Assembly: GCA_964500435.1 (NCBI GenBank)
Contig: CAZCNL010000002.1
Coordinates: 1-64,000, forward strand
Direction of reading: 5' to 3'
Source: GWF2-33-9 sp964500435
GTDB lineage: Bacteria; Bacteroidota; Ignavibacteria; Kapaibacteriales; UBA2268
DNA: 64,000 nucleotides
Position 1 is the stretch's first letter; each line of letters opens with the position of its first letter. The position numbers and the translations under genes were made by a program. A model generated the notes under the pieces. That model was not told the DNA's origin. It ran no database searches and saw only the letters and a list, made by a program, of their open reading frames with translations. This document shows positions 1-8,859 of this stretch, in pieces.

Positions 1-2146
1 TTTCTAATCTTTCCAATCTTTGTTTTAATGCCTCATTCTCTGCTCGCATTTGCTCATTCTCTGTTCGCATTTGCTCGATTGTTTGTTGTTGTTCTTGTAC
101 TGCTTTGACTAATATTGGTATTATTTCAGTTGTGTTTAGTCCCAAGAAATCTTTTTCCAAAGGTTTTACTAAATTAAATTTATCTACCATTCCAAAGTGT
201 CGCATTACTTCTTGCACCTCTTGTGCTACAAATCCCATTGTGATTTTTCCGTCTGTCGAATTATTATAAACATATTGACGTGGTTTAAGTTGTAAAATAA
301 AATCTAATCCAAATGGTAATTGCTCAATATCGTGTTTATAACGTGCATCAGAAGCATTAGTCCAAGATGCTGCATACATTCGATAAGAATTATTGTTTGA
401 ATTACCTATTGTTACTTCATTGTTCACTGCTGGACTACTTGGTTGTGCATTATAACCTATAAAAATGTTATTATTTCCAGAAGTAAATATCGAGCCCGCA
501 TCATAACCAAGGGCAGTATTTTGATCACCTAACGAATTTGCTAACGAATACATTCCAACAGCTGTATTATTTTTTCCAACAAGATTACCACCTAATGAAA
601 GTGCGCCAATGGCTGTGTTATTAAAACCGGTTGTATTATTGGCAAGAGAGAGCGAGCCAATAGTCGTATTATAACTGCCACCTGTTGTTGCGTACAAAGT
701 GAAGTAACCAATTGCAGTATTATGGCTGGTATTACTATTATAAAGTGAATAAGCCCCAATTGCAGTATTCGATGAGCCTAATGAATTGCTAACTAATGAT
801 AATGAACCGATAGCTACATTTTCATTACCTGTTGTATTACTTAGTAATGCATCGCTTCCAACTGCGGTATTTAAATAACCAATATTGTTATTAGCTAATG
901 TTTGTTTACCTATTCCAGTGTTATCATAACCAGTAGTATTATTTCTTAATGCCCGATAACCAACTGCTGAATTTCCATTCTGCGTATTCGAAAATAATGT
1001 TTGGAAGCCAATTGCAACGTTGTACCTTCCTGCTGTACTACTATAAAGTGCGTGATATCCAATTCCTACGTTTCTATCTCCTGTGACATTTGAAATGCCT
1101 GAATTATATCCTATAAAAACATTATATCGGTCAGATGAATTATTTTGGCTATTACCTGCTCCTTCACCTATAAAAACACTTTGTCCACTATTAAGTACTT
1201 CTATTTGTCCTTTGGTTGTTAATCGAAAACGGTCAGTGTTGTCTGTAATTATTAGAATTGATTGATTGTTAGTTGAACCAAATTTTTCAGTACCGGATAA
1301 TGAATTACCTGTCAAAGACCATTTGTTGTTAAAACTCGTCCAATCGGTCGAACTTAAATATCCATCTGTTGTTCCATTTGCTTGCGGTATTGAAATTGTG
1401 TTGGTTGTTCTCGATAAAGGTGTATTAAATGTCAAAGCATTTTCTTTGTTGTTAAAACTCGTCCAATCGGTCGAACTTATTAATCCATCTGTTGTTCCAT
1501 TTGCTGTGGCGATGTTAATGCTTGTGCCTGTGCCTATTATTGCGTTTGTCCCACCTGTAATTGTTACTCCACTTGTTGTTGTGGTTAAATCGCCTGTTGA
1601 TATAGGAGTATATTTAGTTCCATTAAATCTTAATATTTGATAACTCGTAGAGCCAGTTGCATCTATCCAACTCATATAGTTTGGGTCTGTTTCGGTATAA
1701 GTTATATTCGTCCATACAGGCGGAGTTCCTGAGCCTTGTGATGTTAATACTTGCCCGCTTGTCCCTGCACTTCCATTGGGCATTAACGCTCCTACAAATT
1801 TTATATTACCATTTACATCAAGTCTTTCAGAAGGTGGAATTCCAATACCAAGTTCACCAGTTTCAGTTAATCTTATCCTTTCGATATCATTTGTTTTAAA
1901 TATCAATGGTTGATTATTTGTGGTGCCTAAAAATACTCCCGATGTTATCGAATTGCCATTTGTCAACCATGCTGGTGAATTTGAACCTATATGATAAGTA
2001 ATATAATTCGATAGGACCGTTCCAATGTCTATCCATTGCTGTGCTCCGCTATTGTCTAATGTTAAAACTTTGCCATATGGTGATTGTGCGTGAAGTGTTG
2101 TAGCGAAAATAAACGCTAATACGAAAAAGATAAATTTTTTATTCAT
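1..2146 (-). CDS. Secreted repeat fibre protein with C-terminal peptidase S74 (intramolecular chaperone) domain, 3' end outside window
   Basis: The frame is open from the ATG at 2146 to the window edge (715 codons), so the C-terminus is missing. It starts with a signal peptide (MNKKFIFFVLAF, cleavage near HAQ). A linker with a duplicated segment follows, then about fourteen 17-residue repeats of the pattern N-T-A-I-G-x-x-S-L-x-N-N-T-T-G-x-x (about 405-1120). The S74 domain (about 1-360) shows SDARYKHDIEQL, with the Ser-Asp and Lys expected at the self-cleavage site, and then a Gln/Glu-rich heptad coiled coil. In this family the S74 domain trimerises phage tail spikes and bacterial surface fibres and then cuts itself off. 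It is probably a trimeric surface or exported fibre. It has no neighbour in its own operon within the window. Confidence 0.85.
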   Translation of the reverse strand, partial: MNKKFIFFVLAFIFATTLHAQSPYGKVLTLDNSGAQQWIDIGTVLSNYITYHIGSNSPAWLTNGNSITSGVFLGTTNNQPLIFKTNDIERIRLTETGELGIGIPPSERLDVNGNIKFVGALMPNGSAGTSGQVLTSQGSGTPPVWTNITYTETDPNYMSWIDATGSTSYQILRFNGTKYTPISTGDLTTTTSGVTITGGTNAIIGTGTSINIATANGTTDGLISSTDWTSFNNKENALTFNTPLSRTTNTISIPQANGTTDGYLSSTDWTSFNNKWSLTGNSLSGTEKFGSTNNQSILIITDNTDRFRLTTKGQIEVLNSGQSVFIGEGAGNSQNNSSDRYNVFIGYNSGISNVTGDRNVGIGYHALYSSTAGRYNVAIGFQTLFSNTQNGNSAVGYRALRNNTTGYDNTGIGKQTLANNNIGYLNTAVGSDALLSNTTGNENVAIGSLSLVSNSLGSSNTAIGAYSLYNSNTSHNTAIGYFTLYATTGGSYNTTIGSLSLANNTTGFNNTAIGALSLGGNLVGKNNTAVGMYSLANSLGDQNTALGYDAGSIFTSGNNNIFIGYNAQPSSPAVNNEVTIGNSNNNSYRMYAASWTNASDARYKHDIEQLPFGLDFILQLKPRQYVYNNSTDGKITMGFVAQEVQEVMRHFGMVDKFNLVKPLEKDFLGLNTTEIIPILVKAVQEQQQTIEQMRTENEQMRAENEALKQRLERLE
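405..1120 (-). repeat. About 14 tandem 51-bp coding repeats (17-residue NTAIG motif)
   Basis: Each unit encodes N-[TV]-[AVT]-[IVL]-G-x-x-[SAT]-L-x-[NS]-N-x-x-G-x-x. The units are diverged at the DNA level but keep period 51, so the repeat is held by protein structure. Such NTAIG repeats are typical of head/stalk regions of S74 fibre proteins and recall YadA-like head repeats. Confidence 0.75.
1322..1505 (-). repeat. Direct repeat of about 60 bp, offset 123 bp, inside the S74 fibre gene
   Basis: The stretch at 1322-1382 recurs almost unchanged at 1445-1505. Both copies encode the ANGTTDG-[LY]-[IL]-SSTDWTSFNNK stalk segment. It is an in-frame internal duplication of 41 codons and may vary in copy number between strains. 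Confidence 0.7.
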
Positions 2147-2188
2147 AAATATACCTATAAATTAAATCACTATTCTCTTTAAATTCTA

Positions 2189-2196
2189 CAAAATTA
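2189..2196 (-). promoter_or_regulatory. Possible Bacteroidota -7 box for the S74 fibre gene
   Basis: Reverse-strand TAATTTTG (TAnnTTTG consensus) lies 43 nt before the ATG at 2146. I see no TTTG at the -33 position, so support is partial. The rest of the 2147-2434 gap is AT-rich with nothing else recognisable. Confidence 0.3.
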
Positions 2197-2434
2197 CGAA
2201 ATATTTATGTAAATATAACTTATATATTAGTTACAACTAAATAATTATTATAATGATAATCCTTTATTATACTGAAATAAATTAAAAATAAATAAGGACA
2301 GAATTAATAATAAATCAAAAGAACTTTAAGTACTTATTTTCATTTTTATAAATTCAATTAAAAAAAAATTCTTAATTTTAAATATTATTTTATAATTTAT
2401 TTTTAAAATGTTTTTTTTAAAATATGGGTGTTGT

Positions 2435-3580
2435 ATGGATTTTTTATTAACTGAAGAACAACTAATGTTGAAAGACATGGTGTCTAAATTTGCGCAAGAC
2501 AAAATTGCTCCGGTCGCAAGTGAAAATGAACGTAATCATCGCTTTCCCAAAGACATAATTGCTGAAGCAGGAGAACTTGGATTAATGGGAATTGCATATC
2601 CTACGGAGTACGGTGGTGCTGGTATGGATTATGTCTCTTATTTTCTTGCTATCGAAGAAATATCGAGATGGTGCGCTTCAACTGGTGTTATTATTTCTGC
2701 TCATTCTTCTCTTGTGTGCGACCCAATTTATAGATTTGGCACAGAAGAACAAAAACAAAAGTATTTGCCAGATTTACTTTCCGGAAAAAAAATTGGCGCT
2801 TTTTCCCTAACAGAATCAAGTGCTGGCTCAGATTCTGGTAATACGAAAACTTATGCTGTAAAAGAGGGAAACAAATGGATTATCAATGGTTCAAAATTAT
2901 TTGCTACGAATGGAAATGAAGCAGAAGTTTTCGTTTTAATTGCAAGAACAAATAAGCAAGAAAAGCACCGTGGACTTTCTGCTTTTATCGTTGAACGTGA
3001 TATGCCAGGTTATAAAATTGGAAAATTAGAAAAGAAAATGGGTATCCGTTCTTCCTCAACGGCTGAAATTATTCTTGAAAATGTCGAAGTCCCAGAAGAA
3101 AATATGTTAGGAAAAGATGGTGAAGGATTTAAAATATCAATGGTAACGCTCGATGGAGGTCGATTAGGTATTGCATCTCAAGCACTTGGAATTGCACGTG
3201 CATCAATCGAAGATTCAATAAAATATGCCAAAGAGCGAGTCCAATTCGACCAACCTATTGCAAACTTCCAAGCTATTCAATGGATGATTGCTGATATGTG
3301 GGTAGAATATGAATCTGCACTTCTACTAACTTGGCGTGCTTCAGTTATGAAGGACAAAGGTATGAATTATAGTCGTGAAGCTGCTATGGCTAAATTGAAA
3401 GCATCGGAAGCAGCTATGTTTTGTGCAAATAAAGCAATACAAATCCACGGTGGTTATGGCTTTACCGAAGATTTCAATGTAGAACGTTATTACAGAGACG
3501 CTAAAATTACAGAACTTTACGAGGGTACAAGTGAAATTCAACGACTTGTAATTTCAAGAAGTTTAATTGGCAAAATTTAA
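2435..3580 (+). CDS. Acyl-CoA dehydrogenase (short-chain/butyryl-CoA type)
   Basis: An FAD enzyme that introduces the 2,3-double bond into acyl-CoA in beta-oxidation or butyrate-type metabolism, passing electrons to ETF. The 381-residue length from the ATG at 2435 (MDFLLTEEQ) is normal for the family; an upstream in-frame ATG at 2408 adds nine unusual residues. Visible motifs are the FAD-loop GAFSLTESSAGSD and the C-terminal IHGGYGFTEDF followed by YEGTSEIQ, whose Glu is the catalytic base in short-chain members. The gene stands alone, with no ETF or thiolase beside it, so chain length and direction are not fixed by context. Confidence 0.92.
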   Translation: MDFLLTEEQLMLKDMVSKFAQDKIAPVASENERNHRFPKDIIAEAGELGLMGIAYPTEYGGAGMDYVSYFLAIEEISRWCASTGVIISAHSSLVCDPIYRFGTEEQKQKYLPDLLSGKKIGAFSLTESSAGSDSGNTKTYAVKEGNKWIINGSKLFATNGNEAEVFVLIARTNKQEKHRGLSAFIVERDMPGYKIGKLEKKMGIRSSSTAEIILENVEVPEENMLGKDGEGFKISMVTLDGGRLGIASQALGIARASIEDSIKYAKERVQFDQPIANFQAIQWMIADMWVEYESALLLTWRASVMKDKGMNYSREAAMAKLKASEAAMFCANKAIQIHGGYGFTEDFNVERYYRDAKITELYEGTSEIQRLVISRSLIGKI

Positions 3581-3611
3581 TATATAACTTATTTTATACG
3601 AGGTTATTATT

Positions 3612-4052
3612 ATGAAAGCAAAATCTATTTTTTTATATTTTATTTTCATTTTTGTTTTTTCAATTATTTTGAAAGCAGAAAAAGCTGATGATATCATCGG
3701 CCAGTGGTACACTGAAAATAATGAATCTTTAGTTGAGATATACAAAAACAATGGAAAATATTATGGTAAAATAATTTGGCTTAAAGAACCAAATCGAAAT
3801 GGTAAACCAAAATTGGATGAGAAAAACCCTGATGATAAACTAAAAGAACGTCCAATTATAGGACTAAACATATTAAAGGATTTTGTCTTTGATGGCTCTA
3901 ATGAATGGAATGATGGCAAGATTTACGACCCGAAAAGTGGGAAAACTTATAGCTGTTATATCAAATTTGAAGGAACTGATAAACTGAAAATACGAGGATA
4001 TATAGGCATATCTCTTTTAGGAAGAACAACATATTGGACTCGTAAGAAATAG
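3612..4052 (+). CDS. Secreted DUF2147 domain protein
   Basis: A 146-residue protein with an N-terminal signal peptide (hydrophobic residues 5-20, then KAEKAD). The mature part has the DUF2147 pattern: IIGQWYTEN at the start, KIIWLKEPN in the middle, KIYDPKSGKTY and a C-terminal LGRTTYWTR. The family is periplasmic, lipocalin-like in size and of unknown function. GAGG lies 8 nt before the ATG. It follows the acyl-CoA dehydrogenase by 31 bp and may share its transcript, ending at the terminator at 4077. Confidence 0.8.
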   Translation: MKAKSIFLYFIFIFVFSIILKAEKADDIIGQWYTENNESLVEIYKNNGKYYGKIIWLKEPNRNGKPKLDEKNPDDKLKERPIIGLNILKDFVFDGSNEWNDGKIYDPKSGKTYSCYIKFEGTDKLKIRGYIGISLLGRTTYWTRKK

Positions 4053-4076
4053 ATTTTGCAAAATTGACTGAAAAGT

Positions 4077-4115
4077 AAATCATCCGTGGCGTAAAATCTA
4101 CGGATGATTTTTTTT
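4077..4115 (+). terminator. Rho-independent terminator after the DUF2147 gene
   Basis: An 11-bp perfect stem (4077-4087 with 4100-4110; left arm aaatcatccgt) with a 12-nt loop is followed directly by a T-run. It sits between two convergent genes and may serve both strands. Confidence 0.8.
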
Positions 4116-4116
4116 C

Positions 4117-4572
4117 TTAATTTTTTTGACGTATTTTATCAAGAAGACGATTTAATTCATTTACTTCGTCGAGTGTCAAATTATTGAGCAAAGTATCTAT
4201 TTTAAGTTCGCAATTGTACATTTTATCCAAAAGTTCTAGACCTTTTTCTGTTATTTCCACCATTTTATGTCGTCTATCATTTGGATTTTCGTGCTTTGTT
4301 AGAAATCCTTTTTCATTTAATCTGTCAATAATTCTACTAACGTCAGAATCTCTATCCAACATTCGTTCTTTAATAAAATTTATAGAAAGAGGGGCTTCGG
4401 AACGAAAACCTCTCAAAATACGAAGAACATTATATTGTTGCTCGCTTATACCATAAACTTTAAGAGATTGATAAAATTCATAACTTAATTGCTTAACTGT
4501 ATAAGTTAAATTTATCAAACCTTTGTGGTATTCGTTCCGAAAACGCCCTTTTATTTCCTCTTCAATTTTCAT
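4117..4572 (-). CDS. MarR family transcriptional regulator
   Basis: A 151-residue winged-helix regulator. It has the MarR layout: an N-terminal dimerisation helix, QQYNVLRILRGF, a recognition helix region INFIKERMLDRDSDVSRIIDRL, and the wing EKGFLTKHENPNDRRHKMVEITEKG with the conserved DRR. It is the last gene of a reverse-strand cluster, 31 bp after the FMN reductase. This placement suggests it represses its own cluster in response to a quinone, oxidant or phenolic ligand (inference). The palindrome at 5746-5763 is a candidate operator. Confidence 0.85.
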   Translation of the reverse strand: MKIEEEIKGRFRNEYHKGLINLTYTVKQLSYEFYQSLKVYGISEQQYNVLRILRGFRSEAPLSINFIKERMLDRDSDVSRIIDRLNEKGFLTKHENPNDRRHKMVEITEKGLELLDKMYNCELKIDTLLNNLTLDEVNELNRLLDKIRQKN

Positions 4573-4603
4573 AATATTTCATTTAAAAAAAATCGAATAT
4601 TTT

Positions 4604-5161
4604 TTACTTTCTGATTGTTTTTAGAGCAGTTCCCCAACTTATTAATTGGTCCAGCATTGTGTTGAGGTTCGTTTCATGAAATGCAGCAGGCTTAAATACG
4701 CTGAAGTTTTCGAAATCCGTAAACAAAGAAAGTAAAACTTGCGTACGAACATCAGCTACCTGAAGCTCACCCATTATCAAACGAAGATGCTCAACGGCTC
4801 TTGCACCACCCGCTGAACCATAACTTACAAAACCTGCTGCTTTATTATTCCACTCGGCGTAAACGAAATCTAAAGCATTTTTCAAAGCTCCAGGTACAGA
4901 ATGGTTATATTCACCGTTGACAAAAATAAATGCATCAAGCGATTTAATTTTTTCTGCAAATGCTTTGGTATGCTCATTCATATATTGTCCGAATGAAGCC
5001 GGGTAAGGCTCATCGAGTAGTGGCAGGTTAAAGTCTTTGAGGTCAACCAACTCGTATTCCGCATCATTTCTTTTTGATGCTAAATCATATACCCATTTTG
5101 CAACTTGTTCTGCGTTGCGTCCCGGACGGGTACTTCCGATAATTATGCCAATTTTTAACAT
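4604..5161 (-). CDS. NADPH-dependent FMN reductase / quinone reductase family protein
   Basis: A 185-residue flavodoxin-fold protein. The phosphate-binding GSTRPGRNAEQVAKW loop (residues 9-23) and the later PEYNH-like segment (NGEYNHSVPGALKNALDF) are those of the NADPH-dependent FMN reductase family, which reduces flavins, quinones or azo compounds. It lies between a small membrane protein (17 bp upstream) and the MarR gene, so it is probably a detoxification enzyme under MarR control. Substrate is not determined by sequence. Confidence 0.85.
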   Translation of the reverse strand: MLKIGIIIGSTRPGRNAEQVAKWVYDLASKRNDAEYELVDLKDFNLPLLDEPYPASFGQYMNEHTKAFAEKIKSLDAFIFVNGEYNHSVPGALKNALDFVYAEWNNKAAGFVSYGSAGGARAVEHLRLIMGELQVADVRTQVLLSLFTDFENFSVFKPAAFHETNLNTMLDQLISWGTALKTIRK

Positions 5162-5178
5162 ATTTTTATCCTATAAAT

Positions 5179-5409
5179 TTAAGAATTGATATTTAATTTT
5201 TCTTCGATTACATCTAAACGGTCATTTGCACTATGTATCATCATTGTTACCCTTACAAAAGGTAATCCCAAAAGCATCAATGCGAGCGATAAAACCAAAC
5301 CAAATAAATTGAAGTTAATAATATTAACCACAACACCAACCAAGCCCATTAAGGCTGCAAAAAGACCACCTGGAACGCCGAGTGGACATCGTAGTTTCTT
5401 CTTTTCCAT
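5179..5409 (-). CDS. Small two-helix membrane protein, unknown function
   Basis: A 76-residue protein with two predicted membrane segments (about residues 12-30 and 33-52), a basic N-terminus (MEKKKLRCPLG) and an acidic C-terminal helix. I do not recognise the family. It lies 13 bp downstream of the thioredoxin-like gene and 17 bp upstream of the FMN reductase, so it is almost certainly co-transcribed with them. The upstream AAGGAG spaced about 6 nt from the ATG supports the start. Confidence 0.65.
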   Translation of the reverse strand: MEKKKLRCPLGVPGGLFAALMGLVGVVVNIINFNLFGLVLSLALMLLGLPFVRVTMMIHSANDRLDVIEEKLNINS

Positions 5410-5422
5410 AATACTCCTTTCT

Positions 5423-5695
5423 TTAATTAGATAAATATTCGTTTAATTTATTAATAAGTTCTTTTTTTGTCGGAACACTTTTAAATACTATTTTATCGTT
5501 TATCAAAAGCGTAGGAACTGAAAAAATACCATATTTCAACGTTTTAACCATACCAAACGGCATACTTGCATTAGTTTGTTTAAATTCAAATGCATCATAA
5601 AAATTAGGAAGAACTTCCTCCAACAAACGTTTCATCGTTTTACAATTTGGACAAGACAGTGTATAAAACAATTCCAAACTCACTTTTTTTTGCAT
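5423..5695 (-). CDS. Thioredoxin-like fold protein with CPNC motif
   Basis: A 90-residue thioredoxin-fold protein from the ATG at 5695; the frame is open further upstream but those residues are Lys/Asn-rich and look non-coding. The N-terminal strand LELFYTLSCPNCKTMKRLL carries a redox CxxC, and SVPTLLIND holds the cis-Pro. The size suits a glutaredoxin-like or small thioredoxin protein. It is first in the cluster with the FMN reductase and MarR regulator, which fits a thiol/quinone stress role (inference). Confidence 0.7.
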   Translation of the reverse strand: MQKKVSLELFYTLSCPNCKTMKRLLEEVLPNFYDAFEFKQTNASMPFGMVKTLKYGIFSVPTLLINDKIVFKSVPTKKELINKLNEYLSN

Positions 5696-5745
5696 TTTTT
5701 TTGATGTTTTAATATTTAATTTAGAATTTAGACGAAACAAAATAT

Positions 5746-5763
5746 TATTTGTTGCAACAAATA
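5746..5763. promoter_or_regulatory. Perfect 18-bp palindrome, candidate MarR operator
   Basis: The sequence tatttgttgcaacaaata reads the same on both strands. It lies 51 bp upstream of the first gene of the MarR-controlled cluster, and its size and A/T-flanked GTTGCAAC core suit a MarR dimer site. There is no T-run oriented to make it a terminator. Binding is inferred. Confidence 0.45.
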
Positions 5764-5837
5764 TTTTTTTGTGAAAAAAAATAATTCGAAAGTGGGGAAA
5801 ATATGTAAAAAAAAATTTTAAAAACTAATTAAAGAAT

Positions 5838-6092
5838 TTATTGGCGTGTTTCGCTTTTAAATTCTTGATAATCAAAAAAGAGAGAAATTAAAAGTGCCAG
5901 GCTCCAAAGAATATCAACTACATTCCAAATCAATCTTCCAAGAACAGCTTTATAGAAAGGATTAATTAAAAGAGCAGAAAAAAACCAAATGAAGACCATT
6001 GTTTTATCTTTCTTCTTAAAATCTAAATAAACAAGAATTATAAAGCCCGCCATTCCAACATAATGTACCAATTGATAATATCCATAAGGCAT
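5838..6092 (-). CDS. Small membrane protein (DUF6804-like)
   Basis: An 84-residue protein with three or so hydrophobic helices (about residues 8-22, 32-46 and 58-73) and a charged C-terminal tail. The opening MPYGYYQLVHYVGM and the INPFYK segment resemble the small DUF6804 family as I remember it; this assignment is tentative. It stands alone between two reverse-strand genes, with about 100 bp on each side. Function is unknown. Confidence 0.6.
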   Translation of the reverse strand: MPYGYYQLVHYVGMAGFIILVYLDFKKKDKTMVFIWFFSALLINPFYKAVLGRLIWNVVDILWSLALLISLFFDYQEFKSETRQ

Positions 6093-6193
6093 ACGGAATT
6101 TGCTAAAACATCATGAATAGAATGGTTTTCTGTTTTCATAATATCATAAATAATTATTAATTTTCGATTTTTACAAATTTAATAATTTTATTG

Positions 6194-7339
6194 TTAATTT
6201 GTCGTAGATTTTATTGTATATCTTAAAAATAAATAACCTAAAATACCTGATAACGTAGATGCAAATATTATTGCAATTTTGGAGTTATTGATTATTTGTA
6301 TGTCTTCAAAAGCAAGCAAAGTGATAAATATTGACATTGTAAAGCCTATACCTGCAAGAAAGCCTACTCCAAGTATATTTTTCCATTTTATCCCTTCGGG
6401 CAACTTGCTTATTCCGATTATGTAGCTAATGTATGAAAATAATAAAATACCAAGAGGTTTTCCTATTACCAAACCAAGTATAATTCCAATGCTATTAATA
6501 TTTTGAAATAATATGGCTTGTATATCTCCATTTAAAGTTATTGCAGTATTCGCAATTGCAAAAATGGGAAGAATGAAAAATGCTACAGGTTTATGTAAAA
6601 AATGCTCTAATATATAAGACGGTGCTTGTTTACGACCTCCAGCAAACGGTATGGCAAAAGCAAGTAGTACCCCAGTAATTGTTGCGTGTACTCCTGAATT
6701 CAACATAAAATACCACATTATAACGCCACCAATTAGATAAAAAATTAAATTATTAATACGCATTCGATTTAGTAGTAATAAGATGCCGAAAATTCCTAAT
6801 GCGATTACTAAATTTACCATACTAATCGATGTGCTATAAAAAACTGCTATTATTAATATTGCTCCTAAATCATCTATAACTGCAACTGCAGTCAAAAAAA
6901 CTTTCAAAGTGGCGGGTATTCTACTGCCTAAAATTGATAAAATACCTAATGCAAAAGCTATATCAGTAGCCATCGGTATTCCAACACCTGATTGTGTATT
7001 AGTTCCATAATTTGTTACAAAGAATATCGTTGCCGGTAAAACCATACCTCCCAAAGCTGCGAAAATTGGGAAAATTGCATTTTTTATATCTGATAATTCT
7101 CCTTTGTATATCTCTCTTTCTAATTCTAACCCGATCAAAAGGAAAAAAATTGTCATTAGACCATCATTTATCCAATGTGTTAAAGTGTGGCCTGCTAAAT
7201 AAATATTCCAGAAACCGACATATTCATTTTGCCAAGCTGAATTTGCAAGAAATAATGACAAAATAGTAACCACAAGTAATATTATCCCACCAGTCCTTTC
7301 ACTTTCAAAAAATTCTTTAAACTGTTGTGTTAAATTCAT
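6194..7339 (-). CDS. nhaA: Na+/H+ antiporter NhaA
   Basis: A 381-residue inner-membrane antiporter that expels Na+ in exchange for protons. It shows family hallmarks: the N-terminal FFESERTGGIILL, MTIFFLLIGLELERE, PMATDIAFALGIL, and VIDDLGAI with the paired Asp residues of the ion-binding site, plus GIGFTMSIFI in the last third. Length is normal. AAGGA lies 7 nt before the ATG. It follows the DUF389 gene by 38 bp, so the two are probably one transcript. Confidence 0.95.
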   Translation of the reverse strand: MNLTQQFKEFFESERTGGIILLVVTILSLFLANSAWQNEYVGFWNIYLAGHTLTHWINDGLMTIFFLLIGLELEREIYKGELSDIKNAIFPIFAALGGMVLPATIFFVTNYGTNTQSGVGIPMATDIAFALGILSILGSRIPATLKVFLTAVAVIDDLGAILIIAVFYSTSISMVNLVIALGIFGILLLLNRMRINNLIFYLIGGVIMWYFMLNSGVHATITGVLLAFAIPFAGGRKQAPSYILEHFLHKPVAFFILPIFAIANTAITLNGDIQAILFQNINSIGIILGLVIGKPLGILLFSYISYIIGISKLPEGIKWKNILGVGFLAGIGFTMSIFITLLAFEDIQIINNSKIAIIFASTLSGILGYLFLRYTIKSTTN

Positions 7340-7377
7340 AATTATCCTTTTCTTTCAAACAACTCATTCTTATTCTT

Positions 7378-8742
7378 TTATTCAATTAATATTTTTAAAT
7401 TATCATTCTGTAAACGTTTGGTCAACCATCCTTTTATCGTTTGAAATTCCATTTTATTTAAATTTGAATTTGTTTTTAAATAAACTGTTAATACAGTATC
7501 GAGTTTTGCATTTTGTATATCGTAATAAACAGAACGATTTGCACTAAATAATTTTATTTTAGGACTTATTGCATTTATTTCTTCTGATAGTTCTTTTACA
7601 GGATATTGAATTGATTTTAAAGACAAAATTTCATTTTCGAGAAGTTCTATTTTTTTATCTTTATCAGCCAATGCTAACTCATTTTTATGATAAATTTCTT
7701 CAATAATTCCACTTTTTAATTGATTTATATCAATGTTATTTACGTTTTGAATACCTTGCTTAACAATTAGTTTGGTTTTACTTAAAGAATAATTTGGCAA
7801 TTTTTTTATAAGTTGTTTAATAGTTGCATCATCAATAGTTTCACCTGCTAAATATAGTATAATTTTACTACTATCGGATATGTCATATTGAAATGTTTTA
7901 CTTATAATTTGAGTTTTATCAAAAGTAAATTCTTTATTAATGAATTCTTTCACATTACTAATGAATAATGTTTCTTTGATAATTTTGTAAGCAAAATATA
8001 TACTTGGTAATATAGTAATTAAAACGATTATATAAATGTATTTTTTAAGTCTATTAGATTTAGCTTTATCAACTAATTGTTTGTGTGGAAACTTTAAAAA
8101 CCGAACGATTATAAAAGTTGAAAAGCTAATCATTACCGCATTAATAAAAAACAGGTAAAATGCTCCTAAAAAATAATAAAGATTTCCAGTTGCAAGACCA
8201 AATCCCGCCGTACAAAGTGGTGGCATTAATGCAGTGGCAATAGCTACTCCAGGTATTACATTGCCTTTTTCTTTACTTGCACCTGCGACAATCCCTGCCA
8301 AACCTCCGAATAATGCAATTATTACATCATATATAGTTGGTGTTGTTCGTGCAAGCAACTCTGAACGTGCTTCATTTAATGGACTTAATGCAAAATAAAT
8401 TGCTGAGGTTAACACACTAATTACTACAGCGATTGACAAATTATAAAATGATTTTTTTAGTAAAGGAAAATCATAAGTTCCAACACTTAATCCTAACCCC
8501 ATTATTGGTCCCATTAATGGTGAAATTAACATCGCTCCGATAACTACTGCAGTTGAATTTACATTCAAACCCACGGACGCTACGAATATGGCAAATACTA
8601 ATGTCCAAACATTTATTCCTCTAAATTCTACTCCTTTTTCAATTGAAGCAATTGTTGCTATATTATCTTCTTGTTCGTGGCTTAAGTTAAATCGATCCTT
8701 TAGCAATATTAAAATTAATTTGAAAATTCTTTTCATAACCAT
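7378..8742 (-). CDS. DUF389 (TIGR00341-like) membrane protein
   Basis: A 454-residue protein. The N-terminal half is a multi-helix DUF389 membrane domain, with STAVVIGAMLISPLMGPIMG and later GNVIPGVAIATALMPPLCTAG. The C-terminal half (about residues 240-450) is soluble and charged, with a short Glu/Lys-rich coiled-coil stretch near residue 365. Function in this family is not established. A second in-frame ATG at 8736 is better placed relative to the AAGG upstream and may be the real start. It is upstream of nhaA, suggesting a shared role in ion or envelope homeostasis (inference). Confidence 0.85.
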   Translation of the reverse strand: MVMKRIFKLILILLKDRFNLSHEQEDNIATIASIEKGVEFRGINVWTLVFAIFVASVGLNVNSTAVVIGAMLISPLMGPIMGLGLSVGTYDFPLLKKSFYNLSIAVVISVLTSAIYFALSPLNEARSELLARTTPTIYDVIIALFGGLAGIVAGASKEKGNVIPGVAIATALMPPLCTAGFGLATGNLYYFLGAFYLFFINAVMISFSTFIIVRFLKFPHKQLVDKAKSNRLKKYIYIIVLITILPSIYFAYKIIKETLFISNVKEFINKEFTFDKTQIISKTFQYDISDSSKIILYLAGETIDDATIKQLIKKLPNYSLSKTKLIVKQGIQNVNNIDINQLKSGIIEEIYHKNELALADKDKKIELLENEILSLKSIQYPVKELSEEINAISPKIKLFSANRSVYYDIQNAKLDTVLTVYLKTNSNLNKMEFQTIKGWLTKRLQNDNLKILIE

Positions 8743-8859
8743 CCTTTTTTACTTATTTCTTTACGTTTTCGAAATTAATTAAATAATATTTTAAAATCTT
8801 ATTACTTTTTATTTTATATCCGATACTATTAGAATTTATTTACTTCAATTAATTTATAT

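Noticed and set aside
1083..1899. Forward-strand frames of 60-124 codons inside the first 2 kb
   Set aside because: They are shadows of the reverse-strand S74 fibre gene, whose frame is open to the window edge and has coherent repeats and domains.
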